Source of the DNA: Chloroflexota bacterium
Lineage (GTDB): Bacteria; Chloroflexota; Anaerolineae; Aggregatilineales; Aggregatilineaceae
Assembly (NCBI GenBank): GCA_012729765.1
Contig: JAAYCM010000149.1
Location: forward strand, 1 to 32,892
DNA length: 32,892 nucleotides
Direction: 5' to 3'
Shown here: in pieces, positions 15,059-23,445 of the stretch
Layout: the number at the start of each line of letters is the position of its first letter
Numbering within the stretch: position 1 is the stretch's first letter
Position numbers and translations under genes: made by a program
Notes under the pieces: generated by a model
What the model was told of the DNA's origin: nothing
The model's database searches: none
Seen by the model: the letters and a program-made list of their open reading frames with translations, nothing else

Positions 15059-16582
15059 TTGAACTTCTCGACTGATGTGCAGGCAAGCATCATGGCGATC
15101 CTGCCTGAAATCCTGATGACAGTGCTCGCCATCGCCGTGCTGGCGCTGGACCTGGTGTGGTCGCGCGCGCGCCGCCGCGATCTCGGCTACGTGGCCGGGT
15201 TTGGCCTGCTGGCCGTCGCGCTGATCGTGCTGCTGGTGGGCGGTCCGCCCGGCGACGAAACCTCAGACCAACTGCTGCTCGGCGGGATGATCCGGCACGA
15301 CACGATGGCGCAGATTTTCCGCGTGATGGTGATCGTGGCGGGCGGGCTGAGCTGCCTGCTGACGATGGGCGTTTCGCGGCTGAACGTGCGCGGCGACTTT
15401 TATGCCGTGCTGATCGTGTCGGTGATCGGGGGCAGTCTGCTGAGCGCCGCCGCCGATCTGATCATGGTCTTTCTCGCGCTGGAGACGCTGTCGATTACGC
15501 TCTATCTGCTGGCGGGCTATCTGCGCGAGGATGTGCGCAGCAGCGAGGCCGGCCTCAAATATTTCCTGTTCGGCGCGTTCACCTCGGCCATCGCGCTCTA
15601 CGGCCTGAGCCTGCTCTACGGCTTCACCGGCGAGACGAATATCTACCGGGTGGGGCGCGCCCTGGCGACGGGCGGGCTGGGCGATGCGCCGGTCGTGCTG
15701 GCGCTGGGGCTGATCACGGTCGGCTTCGGGTTCAAGGTCAGCGCTGTGCCGTTCCACTTCTGGACGCCGGACGTGTACGAGGGCGCGCCGACGCCGGTCA
15801 CGTCGCTGCTGAGCACGGCCAGCAAAGCGGCCAGCTTCGGCGTGCTGCTGCGCTTTTTGCTGGCGGCCTTCCCCCCGCCAGAGCTGCTGGGATCGCTCGA
15901 AAACGTGCAAGACTATAGCCAGCTCTGGGTGCAGCTCGCGGTCGTGCTCTCGGTCGTCACGATGACGCTGGGCAATGTGCTGGCGCTGGTCCAGACCAAT
16001 ATCAAGCGCCTGCTGGCCTACTCGTCGATCGCGCAGGCCGGTTACACACTGATCGGCGTGGCGGCAATTGCGACCGATCGCAGCGGGGATGGGGCGGCGG
16101 CGATCGCGTTCTATATGTTCATGTACGTCCTGACGAACTCACTGGCCTTCGGCGTGGTGATCCTGTTTGCCAACGCCACCGGCAGCGAGCGGATCGCGGA
16201 CCTGGCCGGGCTGAGCCGCCGTAATCCTGGGCTGGCGCTGGCGATGACGCTCGCGCTGCTGAGCCTGGGCGGGATTCCACCGGCGGCGGGCTTTGTCGGC
16301 AAGTTCCTGCTGTTCCGCGCGGCGATCGATGCCGGTCTGGTGGCGCTGGCGCTGGTCGGCGTGGTCAACGTGATCATCGGCCTGTACTACTACCTGGTCA
16401 TCGTCAAGGTGATGTATATGGAGCGCAGCCCGGACGAGGACCAGCCGATCCCGGTCAGCACGCCGTACACCTGGGCGCTGGGCATCGCGGCGGCGGGCGT
16501 ACTGCTGCTGGGCACGATCCTGGTCACGCCGCTGGTTGAATGGGCGACCGAGGCGGCGCAGTCGCTCTACGTGCTGCTGTAG
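15059..16582 (+). CDS. nuoN: NADH-quinone oxidoreductase subunit N
   Basis: The antiporter-like subunit nearest NuoK, 507 residues with about 14 helices. Present are the Glu in FLALETLSITLYLLAGYL, the Lys in FGFKVSAVPFHFWTPDVY, the Lys in STASKAASFG, and the Lys in PPAAGFVGKFLLF. The start is TTG at 15059, one base after the nuoM stop and behind GGGAGG, which implies translational coupling. An ATG at 15092 is possible but lacks such a site. It is the last gene of the cluster; no nuoB-G or nuoI follows. Confidence 0.95.
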   Translation: MNFSTDVQASIMAILPEILMTVLAIAVLALDLVWSRARRRDLGYVAGFGLLAVALIVLLVGGPPGDETSDQLLLGGMIRHDTMAQIFRVMVIVAGGLSCLLTMGVSRLNVRGDFYAVLIVSVIGGSLLSAAADLIMVFLALETLSITLYLLAGYLREDVRSSEAGLKYFLFGAFTSAIALYGLSLLYGFTGETNIYRVGRALATGGLGDAPVVLALGLITVGFGFKVSAVPFHFWTPDVYEGAPTPVTSLLSTASKAASFGVLLRFLLAAFPPPELLGSLENVQDYSQLWVQLAVVLSVVTMTLGNVLALVQTNIKRLLAYSSIAQAGYTLIGVAAIATDRSGDGAAAIAFYMFMYVLTNSLAFGVVILFANATGSERIADLAGLSRRNPGLALAMTLALLSLGGIPPAAGFVGKFLLFRAAIDAGLVALALVGVVNVIIGLYYYLVIVKVMYMERSPDEDQPIPVSTPYTWALGIAAAGVLLLGTILVTPLVEWATEAAQSLYVLL

Positions 16583-16620
16583 AGGATTCGGCACGCGTTT
16601 TTCGCGCTATTTCGTTCTAG

Positions 16621-16767
16621 TACTACAGCCGCAGATCGCCCCCCGTCCTAAATCCTTCCCCCACAAGGAGGGAAGGACTTCAAATTCTGCTCCCCTTCCC
16701 TCCGCGCAGCAGTGGGGGAAGGGACCGGGAGATGGGGGGCAACAAAACGTCAGGTGCGGCTGTAGTA
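16621..16767. repeat. MITE family 1, copy 3, with CTAG target duplication
   Basis: 147-bp element with 13-bp ends TACTACAGCCGCA (16621-16633) and TGCGGCTGTAGTA (16755-16767), perfect inverted repeats, flanked by CTAG on both sides (16617-16620, 16768-16771). The ends and target duplication are the same as those of the IS at 18110-19510. The core is in the opposite orientation to the copy at 186-339. It fills half of the gap between nuoN and the lipoprotein gene; the remaining 110 bases hold nothing I can identify. Confidence 0.93.
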
Positions 16768-16881
16768 CTAGTCTCCTTTACCGGGAATAAGCATTATCAG
16801 GGTGTACGGTGACCCTGACTGTACTATAAGGAGTTGAGAACTTTTCCTTTGGCTACTGTCCTGCGTATACGCCCTCTCATG

Positions 16882-17982
16882 TTATTGTTGTGAGGGCTTA
16901 TCTTCTATAGAGAATTGGGCCGACGCCGCTATGGCTTGCACTGTCGATTCGTACTGCTCAATATCTTCAGGCGTCATAAAGGCCATAATCAGTACGTAGA
17001 AATCCTGATCGTTGACAATCAGAATACCGATCGCGGCATCGGACTCATTGGTGATAGTGATCCGCACGGCATCCCATTCACCAACTTTATAAGTGACAGG
17101 GTCACTTTGCCCGGCCTCTGGTAAGCGTGTGGATAGATAATCGGCTGGATCAGTGATTAAGTGTCTTTCATCCCGCCCATAGTAAATCGTCAGCCCTATC
17201 TGGTCGGGTATTGGAATCCAGTACCCTGCAAGTTTTTCGCCATCGGCGGAAACAAAAGATCTCCGTTCGTCATCTGCCGAATAGAGTGTACCATTGCACT
17301 GATCGGCTATCGTGTCTGTTTCGGCATCGTAGAGATATTGTGGTTGGGATGCAGCCGCCCGTGTCCCGCCTTGAAAAATGATCGGACTTTCGCCCTCATC
17401 AAAGGTTTCCACGAGAGTCTCATCTCCTAACATGGCAATACTTTCTCCTTTGCTAAGACGATGATACTCTTCGAAAGTTTCTGGTATCCCTTCTTCGTCG
17501 AAATCTTCGCCTGTTTCAAACGGCGTGACAGGTTGCAAGGGTTCGCCGGGAACAGCAAAAAATGAGTCGCCGGTAGCATCATGGGTCAGGCAGAGAGCAT
17601 AAACCGGTCCAGCATCACCTGGACTACTGTAAGCAACCCAGGTATAAGTGTAACCTTCGACAGCACATGATTCAGTTTTGAGGCGAGCAATTGCCTCGGT
17701 TTTGGTGGACCAATGACCGGTAGCCCGGACAGCCGACGGAACAGTATAGAGATAGACGGTATTACCTATCTCTTCATACAATGTCCATTCTGCCGGATAT
17801 TGAAACTTAAACGAAAAAGAGATGTCGCGCCCTGTATATTGTTTACCAAACGTTTGGGTAAGTTCGAGCGCCTTGGCACCCTGGGGCTTGTCTTCGCTTT
17901 TTTTATCCTCAGACTCTCCGCAGGCTACCAGCGCTCCTACCAACACCGCTGCGCATAACAACAGGCATAATCGCTTGAGCAT
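16882..17982 (-). CDS. Lipoprotein of unknown function, less GC-rich than its surroundings
   Basis: A 366-residue protein with a lipoprotein signal: KR, a hydrophobic core, and the lipobox LVAC at about residues 18-21, followed by an acidic/Lys-rich linker. It is expected to be anchored on the outer face of the membrane. The mature part has a region with FSFKFQYPAEWTLYEE (about 54-69) and a second region near 240-350 ending in YESTVQAIAASAQF. Such YPAEW segments are common in PsbP-like lipoproteins, so two PsbP-like domains are possible, but this is only a resemblance. Ribosome site GAGGAGG lies before the ATG. Codon use is visibly more AT-rich than in the nuo and atp genes, and the gene lies between a MITE and an IS with the same ends, which points to horizontal arrival. 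Confidence 0.8.
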   Translation of the reverse strand: MLKRLCLLLCAAVLVGALVACGESEDKKSEDKPQGAKALELTQTFGKQYTGRDISFSFKFQYPAEWTLYEEIGNTVYLYTVPSAVRATGHWSTKTEAIARLKTESCAVEGYTYTWVAYSSPGDAGPVYALCLTHDATGDSFFAVPGEPLQPVTPFETGEDFDEEGIPETFEEYHRLSKGESIAMLGDETLVETFDEGESPIIFQGGTRAAASQPQYLYDAETDTIADQCNGTLYSADDERRSFVSADGEKLAGYWIPIPDQIGLTIYYGRDERHLITDPADYLSTRLPEAGQSDPVTYKVGEWDAVRITITNESDAAIGILIVNDQDFYVLIMAFMTPEDIEQYESTVQAIAASAQFSIEDKPSQQ

Positions 17983-18109
17983 TGTAACCTCCTCAAAAGC
18001 TTATCAGGGTTTTCACTACCGGACACTTTTAACAAACTTCCAGAATGGGCACCTGGAAGGCAACAGGAATAGGCAATCCTTCATTCAGAAAATGATCGAG
18101 TAGGGCTAG

Positions 18110-19510
18110 TACTACAGCCGCACTTAAGTGGGCGAACGAGCTGAACGGCGACGGTAATGAGCGGCTTTGGTGCGCGCTTGGTGCCGTCGCCGCCAAATGG
18201 ACCAAGCCAGAACGTCCCCAACTGAGCGGACAACCTGCCACAACAAGTGATACAACAGCCGCCGCACTTCCGAGATCGTCAGGGGTAACAGGTCAACGCG
18301 CCTGACCCCCTCGTTTTTTTTCGTTTTCCGTTTCAACCGCCTGACAACGGGTGACGGTCAGGAACGCCAGGGCCAGCATCGACAGCGTGATATGACGATA
18401 CCAACCCGGCCAGTGGCGCACTTCATACTCATCGAGACCGACTTCCGATTTGCCCAGTTCAAAACATTCCTCAATCGTCCAGCGCTGTCCGGCGACCGTG
18501 ACCAATGTCTCAAGGGGCGTACCGGCGGGAGCAAAGACGACATAGTAAGCCAACTCACCATCGTCCAAACTGCGTCGCACCAACAAGCCATGCGCGATGT
18601 CGGGCGACTGTCCCCATCGGGGCAAGTACAACAGCGCCCAGTCGTAGAGGCGGGGTCCTTTGGCCCCATCGTCACAGCTTAAGCGGTGCCAGGCATCATC
18701 GGGAATTCGAGTGACCCAAACATCCGCTCGTTGTTGCTGAAAACCGCCCCACAATGCTTCGTTTTTGGCGATACCCAACACAACCAGTGGGCGTGTTCCT
18801 CCAGCCAGAGACGCAGCCGGCGATCGCCGCCGTAGATGCTGTCGCCGGTGACCCAGGCGCAAGGCACTCCTGCCGCAAACGCCCGCTCCAACATCTGCCG
18901 GGCTAACTCAGCTTTGGTGGCAAACGCCATCTCCTCCGGCACCTTCGCCACGGCGCGCCGCAGCGCATCGCTGGCCCACTCTTGGAGCAAATACAGTTCG
19001 CGGTCAATCAAGGCATAGCCGTGGTCACTGCTATATCCCAGAAACACGCCGATTTGGCAGTTCTCAATTCGTCCCGCTGTTCCGCTGTACTGCCGCTTCA
19101 CACCGACCGAATGTGTGCCTTTCTTGAGAAACCCGCTTTCATCCACCACCAGCACGCCCGTTGGTGTCCCGATGGCCTCAACCACATAGCCGCGCAGGTC
19201 ATCGCGCACCCCCATCTACATCCCAGTCCGCGATGCTCAAGAGACGCTGCATCCCATCCGGGGTTGCTTCCCCGGCAAATTCAGCTAACTGTCAGCCATT
19301 TTTGCGCGGGATATCGCTCATCAAGCCTTTCAAATACGCCAGCGCTCGTGCGCGCGGTTCTGCGCGTGTAAACCGTGCGCCTATTCGTTCGCCCAATCGC
19401 TCAAGATCACGTGCCCAATCTTCAACCGTTTCCAACTCTGCCATCGTCTGCTCACAAAATCCTCACCTGACGTGAGCCTCTATTCTATCTCGCTAAGTGC
19501 GGCTGTAGTA
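18110..19510 (-). mobile_element. IS701-family insertion sequence (decayed)
   Basis: A 1401-bp element with perfect 17-bp terminal inverted repeats, TACTACAGCCGCACTTA at 18110-18126 and its complement at 19494-19510. CTAG flanks both sides (18106-18109, 19511-19514), a 4-bp YTAR target duplication as expected for IS701. The ends are intact and the target duplication perfect, so insertion may be fairly recent although the transposase gene is broken. The outer 13 bases equal the ends of the family 1 MITEs. Confidence 0.93.
18124..19444 (-). pseudogene. IS701-family transposase, broken
   Basis: A DDE transposase in pieces. From ATG at 19444 the reading runs MAELETVEDWARDL... to GLMSDIPRKNG, then an in-frame TGA (19292-19294) replaces the expected Trp before QLAEFAGEA. 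A run of five C at 19209-19213 shifts the frame before VRDDLRGY. The central part ([56 protein letters not shown]) is well preserved. A further shift near 18795-18805 leads into [11 protein letters not shown] and GQRWTIEECFELGKSEVGLDEYEVR. A fourth change at the T8 run 18314-18321 separates the C-terminal block PLTISEVRRLLYHLLW...WRRRHQA. The final TAA lies inside the terminal repeat. One nonsense and three frame changes make this a pseudogene. Confidence 0.9.
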
Positions 19511-19526
19511 CTAGAGCCGTTTGGTA

Positions 19527-19551
19527 GGGGCGTATGCAGTACGCCCCTTTT
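19527..19551. other. Hairpin with T-run beside the IS
   Basis: GGGGCGT and ACGCCCC (19527-19547) form a stem, followed by TTTT on the plus strand. It could stop plus-strand transcripts; on the minus strand, where the dinB-like gene ends, there is no T-run. Alternatively it is one of the many short intergenic palindromes of this genome. Confidence 0.4.
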
Positions 19552-19594
19552 GAGTCAGGCGCGCGCCCTTTTCTTGAGCGGGCGGCGGCTGGCG

Positions 19595-20065
19595 CTAGCC
19601 GACCCAGGCTTTCCACTGGTCGTTGAGCGGTCTTTCCATCGCTTTCAGATAGACGCTGGCCTTTGCATAAAAGATCAGGATCGCCTCGCGGTAGATCTGA
19701 ACCTGGACATATATCGTGACGATGTCGTCACCCCCGCGATCGATCTGTTGGGTGTGGATATCGTCTTCCGAGAACGCGCCCAATACTTCAAGCAGCTCGG
19801 CGTCCAGCTTTTGAAACCACGTCTTGAGACTGGCGACGCTGTGCGCGGCTTCCGGCTCGGAATCACGGTAGCTCCAATCGTGCTTGAACGTTCGGAAGGA
19901 GTGGATATAAGCCTGCTGGATATGGCCCATTTCCACGCACAACTCGCCCAGGGTGGGGTTGTGGCCGGGCAGCTTGTAGGTCAAATCCTGGTCGGAGATC
20001 ATGTCCAGAAGCTGATCACGCAGATCAGTATTGCCGGGAAGCTCTTGTTCGAGCAGGCTGTTCAT
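19595..20065 (-). CDS. DinB-like four-helix protein, metal site incomplete
   Basis: A 156-residue protein of DinB/DfsB type. LPGHNPTLGELCVEMGHIQQAYIHSFRTF (about 32-60) is the typical region with the first His ligand (H48). DinB proteins form four-helix bundles with three His that bind zinc or nickel; many act as thiol-dependent transferases. The C-terminal HxxHHRG-type motif is absent: the corresponding part reads VQIYREAILIFYAKAS. Metal binding is therefore doubtful. The start at 20065 is chosen because AGGAAGGAAAA precedes it; the upstream open frame crosses the promoter and MITE. Expression is likely driven by the extended -10 promoter at 20123-20131. Confidence 0.75.
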   Translation of the reverse strand: MNSLLEQELPGNTDLRDQLLDMISDQDLTYKLPGHNPTLGELCVEMGHIQQAYIHSFRTFKHDWSYRDSEPEAAHSVASLKTWFQKLDAELLEVLGAFSEDDIHTQQIDRGGDDIVTIYVQVQIYREAILIFYAKASVYLKAMERPLNDQWKAWVG

Positions 20066-20122
20066 GTCCGTTTTCCTTCCTGCAATGCGATCACGACGGC
20101 GTGAGAAAAGTACACATGTTCT

Positions 20123-20131
20123 ATTATAGCA
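20123..20131 (-). promoter_or_regulatory. Extended -10 promoter of the DinB-like gene
   Basis: On the minus strand the sequence is TGCTATAAT, a perfect TGnTATAAT extended -10 box, 58 bases before the start codon. The -35 region is weak, as is common for this promoter type. Confidence 0.6.
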
Positions 20132-20177
20132 TATATAAAATTTCCGCCTGGGTTGCCCATCGGAAACAAAACGGGCC

Positions 20178-20358
20178 GGTAGTGGTGAGGTTTTGACTGA
20201 AGCCTGCTTGGCCCCCATCCTAAATCCTTCCCCCACAAGGTGGGAAGGACTTGAAAAATGCCCCCATTTCTCCCTTCCCTCCGCGCCAGCGTGGGGGAAG
20301 GGGCCGGGGGATGGGGGGCAGTTGAACGGCTGCTATCAGTCAATTGTTCGCCACTACC
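20178..20358. repeat. MITE family 2, copy 2
   Basis: 181-bp element beginning GGTAGTGGTGAGGTTTTGAC and ending, on the other strand, with GGTAGTGGCGAACAATTGAC. The 8-bp flanks AACGGGCC (20170-20177) and CACGGGCC (20359-20366) match at seven positions. The core is in reverse orientation to copy 1. It occupies most of the 347-bp gap between the DinB-like and thioredoxin genes. Confidence 0.88.
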
Positions 20359-20412
20359 CACGGGCCATTCCTGCGCGGAGCGGCCCGTGTTTGTATGTGT
20401 GCTGGCGGGAAG

Positions 20413-21144
20413 TTACTTCAATGCTGCTTCGACGTGCTGGCGCAGCATCGGCTCCGGCGCGGCTCCGACGACGCGGTCGATCACCTGGCCGTTGCGGAAT
20501 ATGAGCAGCGTCGGGATGCCCTGCACCTGGTACATACCCGCCGTGCGCGGATTCTCGTCCACATTCAGCTTGGCGACCTTCAGCCGCCCGGCATACTCGC
20601 GTGCCAGCTTCTCGACCACCGGCGCGATCATCCGGCAGGGGCCGCACCAGGGCGCCCACAGATCGACCAGCACCGGCAGCTCGCTGGACAGCACGTCGCG
20701 CTGGAACGACTCATCCGATACCGTGATCGGCTTGACCGCCGACTCGCGCGCGGCCTGCGGGGGCGCCGAGGCCGGTTCCGGGCGGGGCGGGGGTGTGGGG
20801 CGTCCGGCGGGGCGCGGCCCACGTCCGAGCAGATAGGCGACGTGCTCGCGGAAGGTCTGCGAATTGATCGGCTCGGCGCGCACGACTTCCTGCCCATCGC
20901 GGTACGCGATCAGGGCGGGCAGGGCGCTCCCCAGGCCCGCCGCCGATTTCGGATTGTCGCGGGCATCCATCCGCGCGACCAGCAGCCGGCCCGCTTCGTC
21001 TTTGGCGACCTGCCGCAGCGATTCTTCCAATGAAGCGTTCAGGCCGGGGCCGTCGGTGACCACCAGGGCGACCGGCATTCCGGCGCTCAGCACGCGCTCA
21101 AGGCCCTGATCGTCGGTGTGCAGCGGAGTATCGAAGCGTGGCAT
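20413..21144 (-). CDS. Two-domain thioredoxin, N-terminal domain without CxxC
   Basis: A 243-residue cytoplasmic protein. Residues ~136-243 are a standard thioredoxin: VLVDLWAPWCGPCRM with the redox Cys at 167 and 170, followed by KLNVDENPRTAGMYQVQGIPTLLIF with the cis-Pro. Residues ~1-107 form a second thioredoxin-like domain (VALVVTDGPGLNASLEESL, SALPALIAYRDGQEV) in which the active site lacks both Cys. A Pro/Arg-rich linker (about 108-135) joins them. The first domain may bind a partner or present substrates, as seen in other tandem thioredoxin proteins; that is inference. The start has GAGAGGGAG upstream. The gene is divergent from the ATP synthase operon. Confidence 0.92.
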   Translation of the reverse strand: MPRFDTPLHTDDQGLERVLSAGMPVALVVTDGPGLNASLEESLRQVAKDEAGRLLVARMDARDNPKSAAGLGSALPALIAYRDGQEVVRAEPINSQTFREHVAYLLGRGPRPAGRPTPPPRPEPASAPPQAARESAVKPITVSDESFQRDVLSSELPVLVDLWAPWCGPCRMIAPVVEKLAREYAGRLKVAKLNVDENPRTAGMYQVQGIPTLLIFRNGQVIDRVVGAAPEPMLRQHVEAALK

Positions 21145-21312
21145 TTGTGATGCTCCCTCTCTTTCGATTACAATTTATGAATGTACCGGAAGTTCGAATA
21201 GAATCGCAGTCCTGGGTCTACAGGTTAGATGCGCGTTGGGCTGCCGACGTTAGCCTGATTATGTCAGGAATTCGTTGGAATCTGTAAATTACACGTTTTT
21301 GAACATGAATTT

Positions 21313-21341
21313 TTGACAATTTACGCCGGCTCTGCTACGCT
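21313..21341 (+). promoter_or_regulatory. Promoter of the F0 operon
   Basis: TTGACA (21313-21318), 17 bases, TACGCT (21336-21341). The -35 is perfect. It lies about 100 bases before the first gene. The remaining part of the 297-bp gap (21145-21312) is AT-rich and should also contain the divergent thioredoxin promoter, which I could not place. Confidence 0.65.
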
Positions 21342-21441
21342 TGTGCAATTAGGCACATGATCTGTATGATCTTTGTCATGGGGGACGCCATTCCACACAC
21401 TCTGTGACTCTGTTTCCCCTCGACGCGCAGCAGGAGACCCG

Positions 21442-21987
21442 ATGCAGCTCCGCCGGACAGCTCAGGACTCGAACCAGGTAGCCCTGCAGACGGTGGCGGG
21501 CGAAACCGGCTGTGCGGCCATCGGCCTGATTGCGGTGGCAACGGGCCTCGGCCTGCTGTTGGACTTCCAGTTCACCAATCTACATCCGGTATTCAGCGTT
21601 GCACTGCTGATACTCAGTGTTCCGGTCAGCATGTATTGGACGATCGGCAGGACTCTACGCATGGGTCGCAAACCACCGTCAACTGACTATGTGCGCAACC
21701 TGGCGCTGGCGAGTGTGGCCGGGCAGGCCGGGTGTGTCTCGGTGGTGCTGATCTTCATGGCGCTGTTCGCGGGCATCTTCCTCGATTCCCGGCTGGACAC
21801 GCACCCGGTCTTTACCATTGGGCTGGTGCTGATCAGCGTGCCGCTGAGTCTGTATGCCATGATCCGGTTAATGCTGTCGTCGGTGGGGGCGATCAAAATG
21901 CCCGCGGCGGACGAGTCCCCGCGCACCCCGCCGGCGTCATCCTTAGAACGGGCGGACCAGTCACACAAGAAGGAGAATGGCTCTTGA
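21442..21987 (+). CDS. AtpZ/AtpI-like protein with internal duplication
   Basis: A 181-residue membrane protein in front of atpB. Two related halves are visible: VAGETGCAAIGLIAVATGLGLLLDFQF..HPVFSVALLILSVPVSMYW (about 16-72) and VAGQAGCVSVVLIFMALFAGIFLDSRL..HPVFTIGLVLISVPLSLYA (about 93-148). Each has two membrane helices joined by an LD...HPVF turn, the pattern of AtpZ/AtpI (F0F1 assembly or cation transport proteins), which normally have one such unit. Known AtpI helps assemble the c-ring; AtpZ has been linked to Mg/Ca transport. The ATG at 21442 follows AGGAGACCCG. The stop overlaps the TTG start of atpB. Confidence 0.75.
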   Translation: MQLRRTAQDSNQVALQTVAGETGCAAIGLIAVATGLGLLLDFQFTNLHPVFSVALLILSVPVSMYWTIGRTLRMGRKPPSTDYVRNLALASVAGQAGCVSVVLIFMALFAGIFLDSRLDTHPVFTIGLVLISVPLSLYAMIRLMLSSVGAIKMPAADESPRTPPASSLERADQSHKKENGS

Positions 21988-23114
21988 AGGGAGTTCTGAT
22001 ACTTTTAGGCATCATTGCCGTGGCCGTGGTCTTCTGCGGCGTCGTCCCGTTCTGGCTCATGCCTGAAGCCGGAATCGCGGTGGCGCTGCCGGTGATCATG
22101 GTGCCCGGTGAGGTGGTTTGGGAAGACTTCCTCGGCGTCGAAGGGCTGACGATCACCAACACGCTGATCGGCACGCTGCTGGCCGACATCGTGCTGCTGG
22201 CCTTCGCCTTTGCTGCGACGCGCAATATGAAGGTCGTGCCGGGGCGGCTGCAAGGGCTGTTCGAGGTCATCACCGACGCGCTCTACGGCCTGGCGAAATC
22301 GACGGCTGGCCCCAACGCCAAGAAAATCTTCCCGCTCATGGCGACGATCTTCCTGTTTCTGCTAATCGCCAACTGGATCAAGCTGCTGCCGGGCGCGGAA
22401 AGCGTCGGGCTGATGCACTGCGCGCACGAAGGCATCAACGGTTATCCGCGCAACGGCATCATCCTCGAAGTCAACGAGGCGATGGATGCCGGCGAGCGCG
22501 CGACCGAAGCCGATTACGAGGCCTGCTATGCCAGTGAGCACGGCGAGGAGCATGCCGAAGAAGCCGCCGAGCAGGAAGAGATCACCGGCGAGGCGGTCGG
22601 TGAGGCCGAGCCTGATCCGATTGACATCCAGCCGGAGATGACCGAAACCGAAGGCGTGCGTGACGATATTTACGCCGTGACGCCGTTCGTGCGCGGGGCC
22701 GCCACCGACCTCAACCTGACGCTGGGGCTGGGCCTGCTGGCGTTCGTTGCAATCCAGTATTTCGGCGTGCGGGCGCACGGGGTGAGCTACTTCACGCGCT
22801 TCATCAACACTCCCGCGCTGGCGAACGTGGCGAAGCGCCCGATGGGGGCGATGGACTTCGTCGTCGGGCTGCTGGAGATCATCTCCGAAGTCGCCAAGAT
22901 CATCAGCTTTGGCTTCCGTCTTTTTGGCAACCTGTTTGCGGGCGGCGTGCTGCTGTTCGTGATGTCGTTCCTGGTGTCGATGCTGGTTCCGGCGGGCGTG
23001 TATGTGCTGGAGCTGTTCGTCGGTCTGATCCAGGCCTTTGTGTTTGCTATGCTGCTGCTCGTCTTCAGCGCGATCGCCATGGAAGGGCACGGCGATCATG
23101 GAGATGAACACTAG
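21984..23114 (+). CDS. atpB: ATP synthase F0 subunit a, with a long acidic insert
   Basis: The stator proton-channel subunit, 376 residues against about 240-270 usually. Essential Arg312 lies in FGFRLFGNLFAGGVLL, and ELFVGLIQAFVFAMLLLVFS is the conserved last helix. TDLNLTLGLGLLAF is the usual helix after the loop. Between WIKLLPGAESVG (about 131-142) and TPFVRGAATDLN (about 233-244) there are some 90 residues, rich in Glu and Ala with three Cys in the window's reading (C146, C181, and C18 in the first helix). By homology to E. coli this loop is on the outer side. The tail is HGDHGDEH. The start is TTG at 21984, sharing TTGA with the upstream stop and preceded by GAAGGAG. Confidence 0.93.
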   Translation: MKGVLILLGIIAVAVVFCGVVPFWLMPEAGIAVALPVIMVPGEVVWEDFLGVEGLTITNTLIGTLLADIVLLAFAFAATRNMKVVPGRLQGLFEVITDALYGLAKSTAGPNAKKIFPLMATIFLFLLIANWIKLLPGAESVGLMHCAHEGINGYPRNGIILEVNEAMDAGERATEADYEACYASEHGEEHAEEAAEQEEITGEAVGEAEPDPIDIQPEMTETEGVRDDIYAVTPFVRGAATDLNLTLGLGLLAFVAIQYFGVRAHGVSYFTRFINTPALANVAKRPMGAMDFVVGLLEIISEVAKIISFGFRLFGNLFAGGVLLFVMSFLVSMLVPAGVYVLELFVGLIQAFVFAMLLLVFSAIAMEGHGDHGDEH

Positions 23115-23426
<312 letters not shown>

Positions 23427-23445
23427 CCACTTTCAGGAGGAATCA

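Noticed and set aside
18293..19215. Two separate transposase genes (OrfA/OrfB type)
   Set aside because: The fragments line up as successive parts of one IS701-type transposase. The breaks fall inside conserved blocks and one is a plain stop, so this is decay rather than a two-gene arrangement.
19527..19551. Recombination site (attC-like) at the GGGGCGT palindrome
   Set aside because: No integrase or cassette structure is nearby and the palindrome lacks the typical attC core; a plain hairpin repeat is enough.
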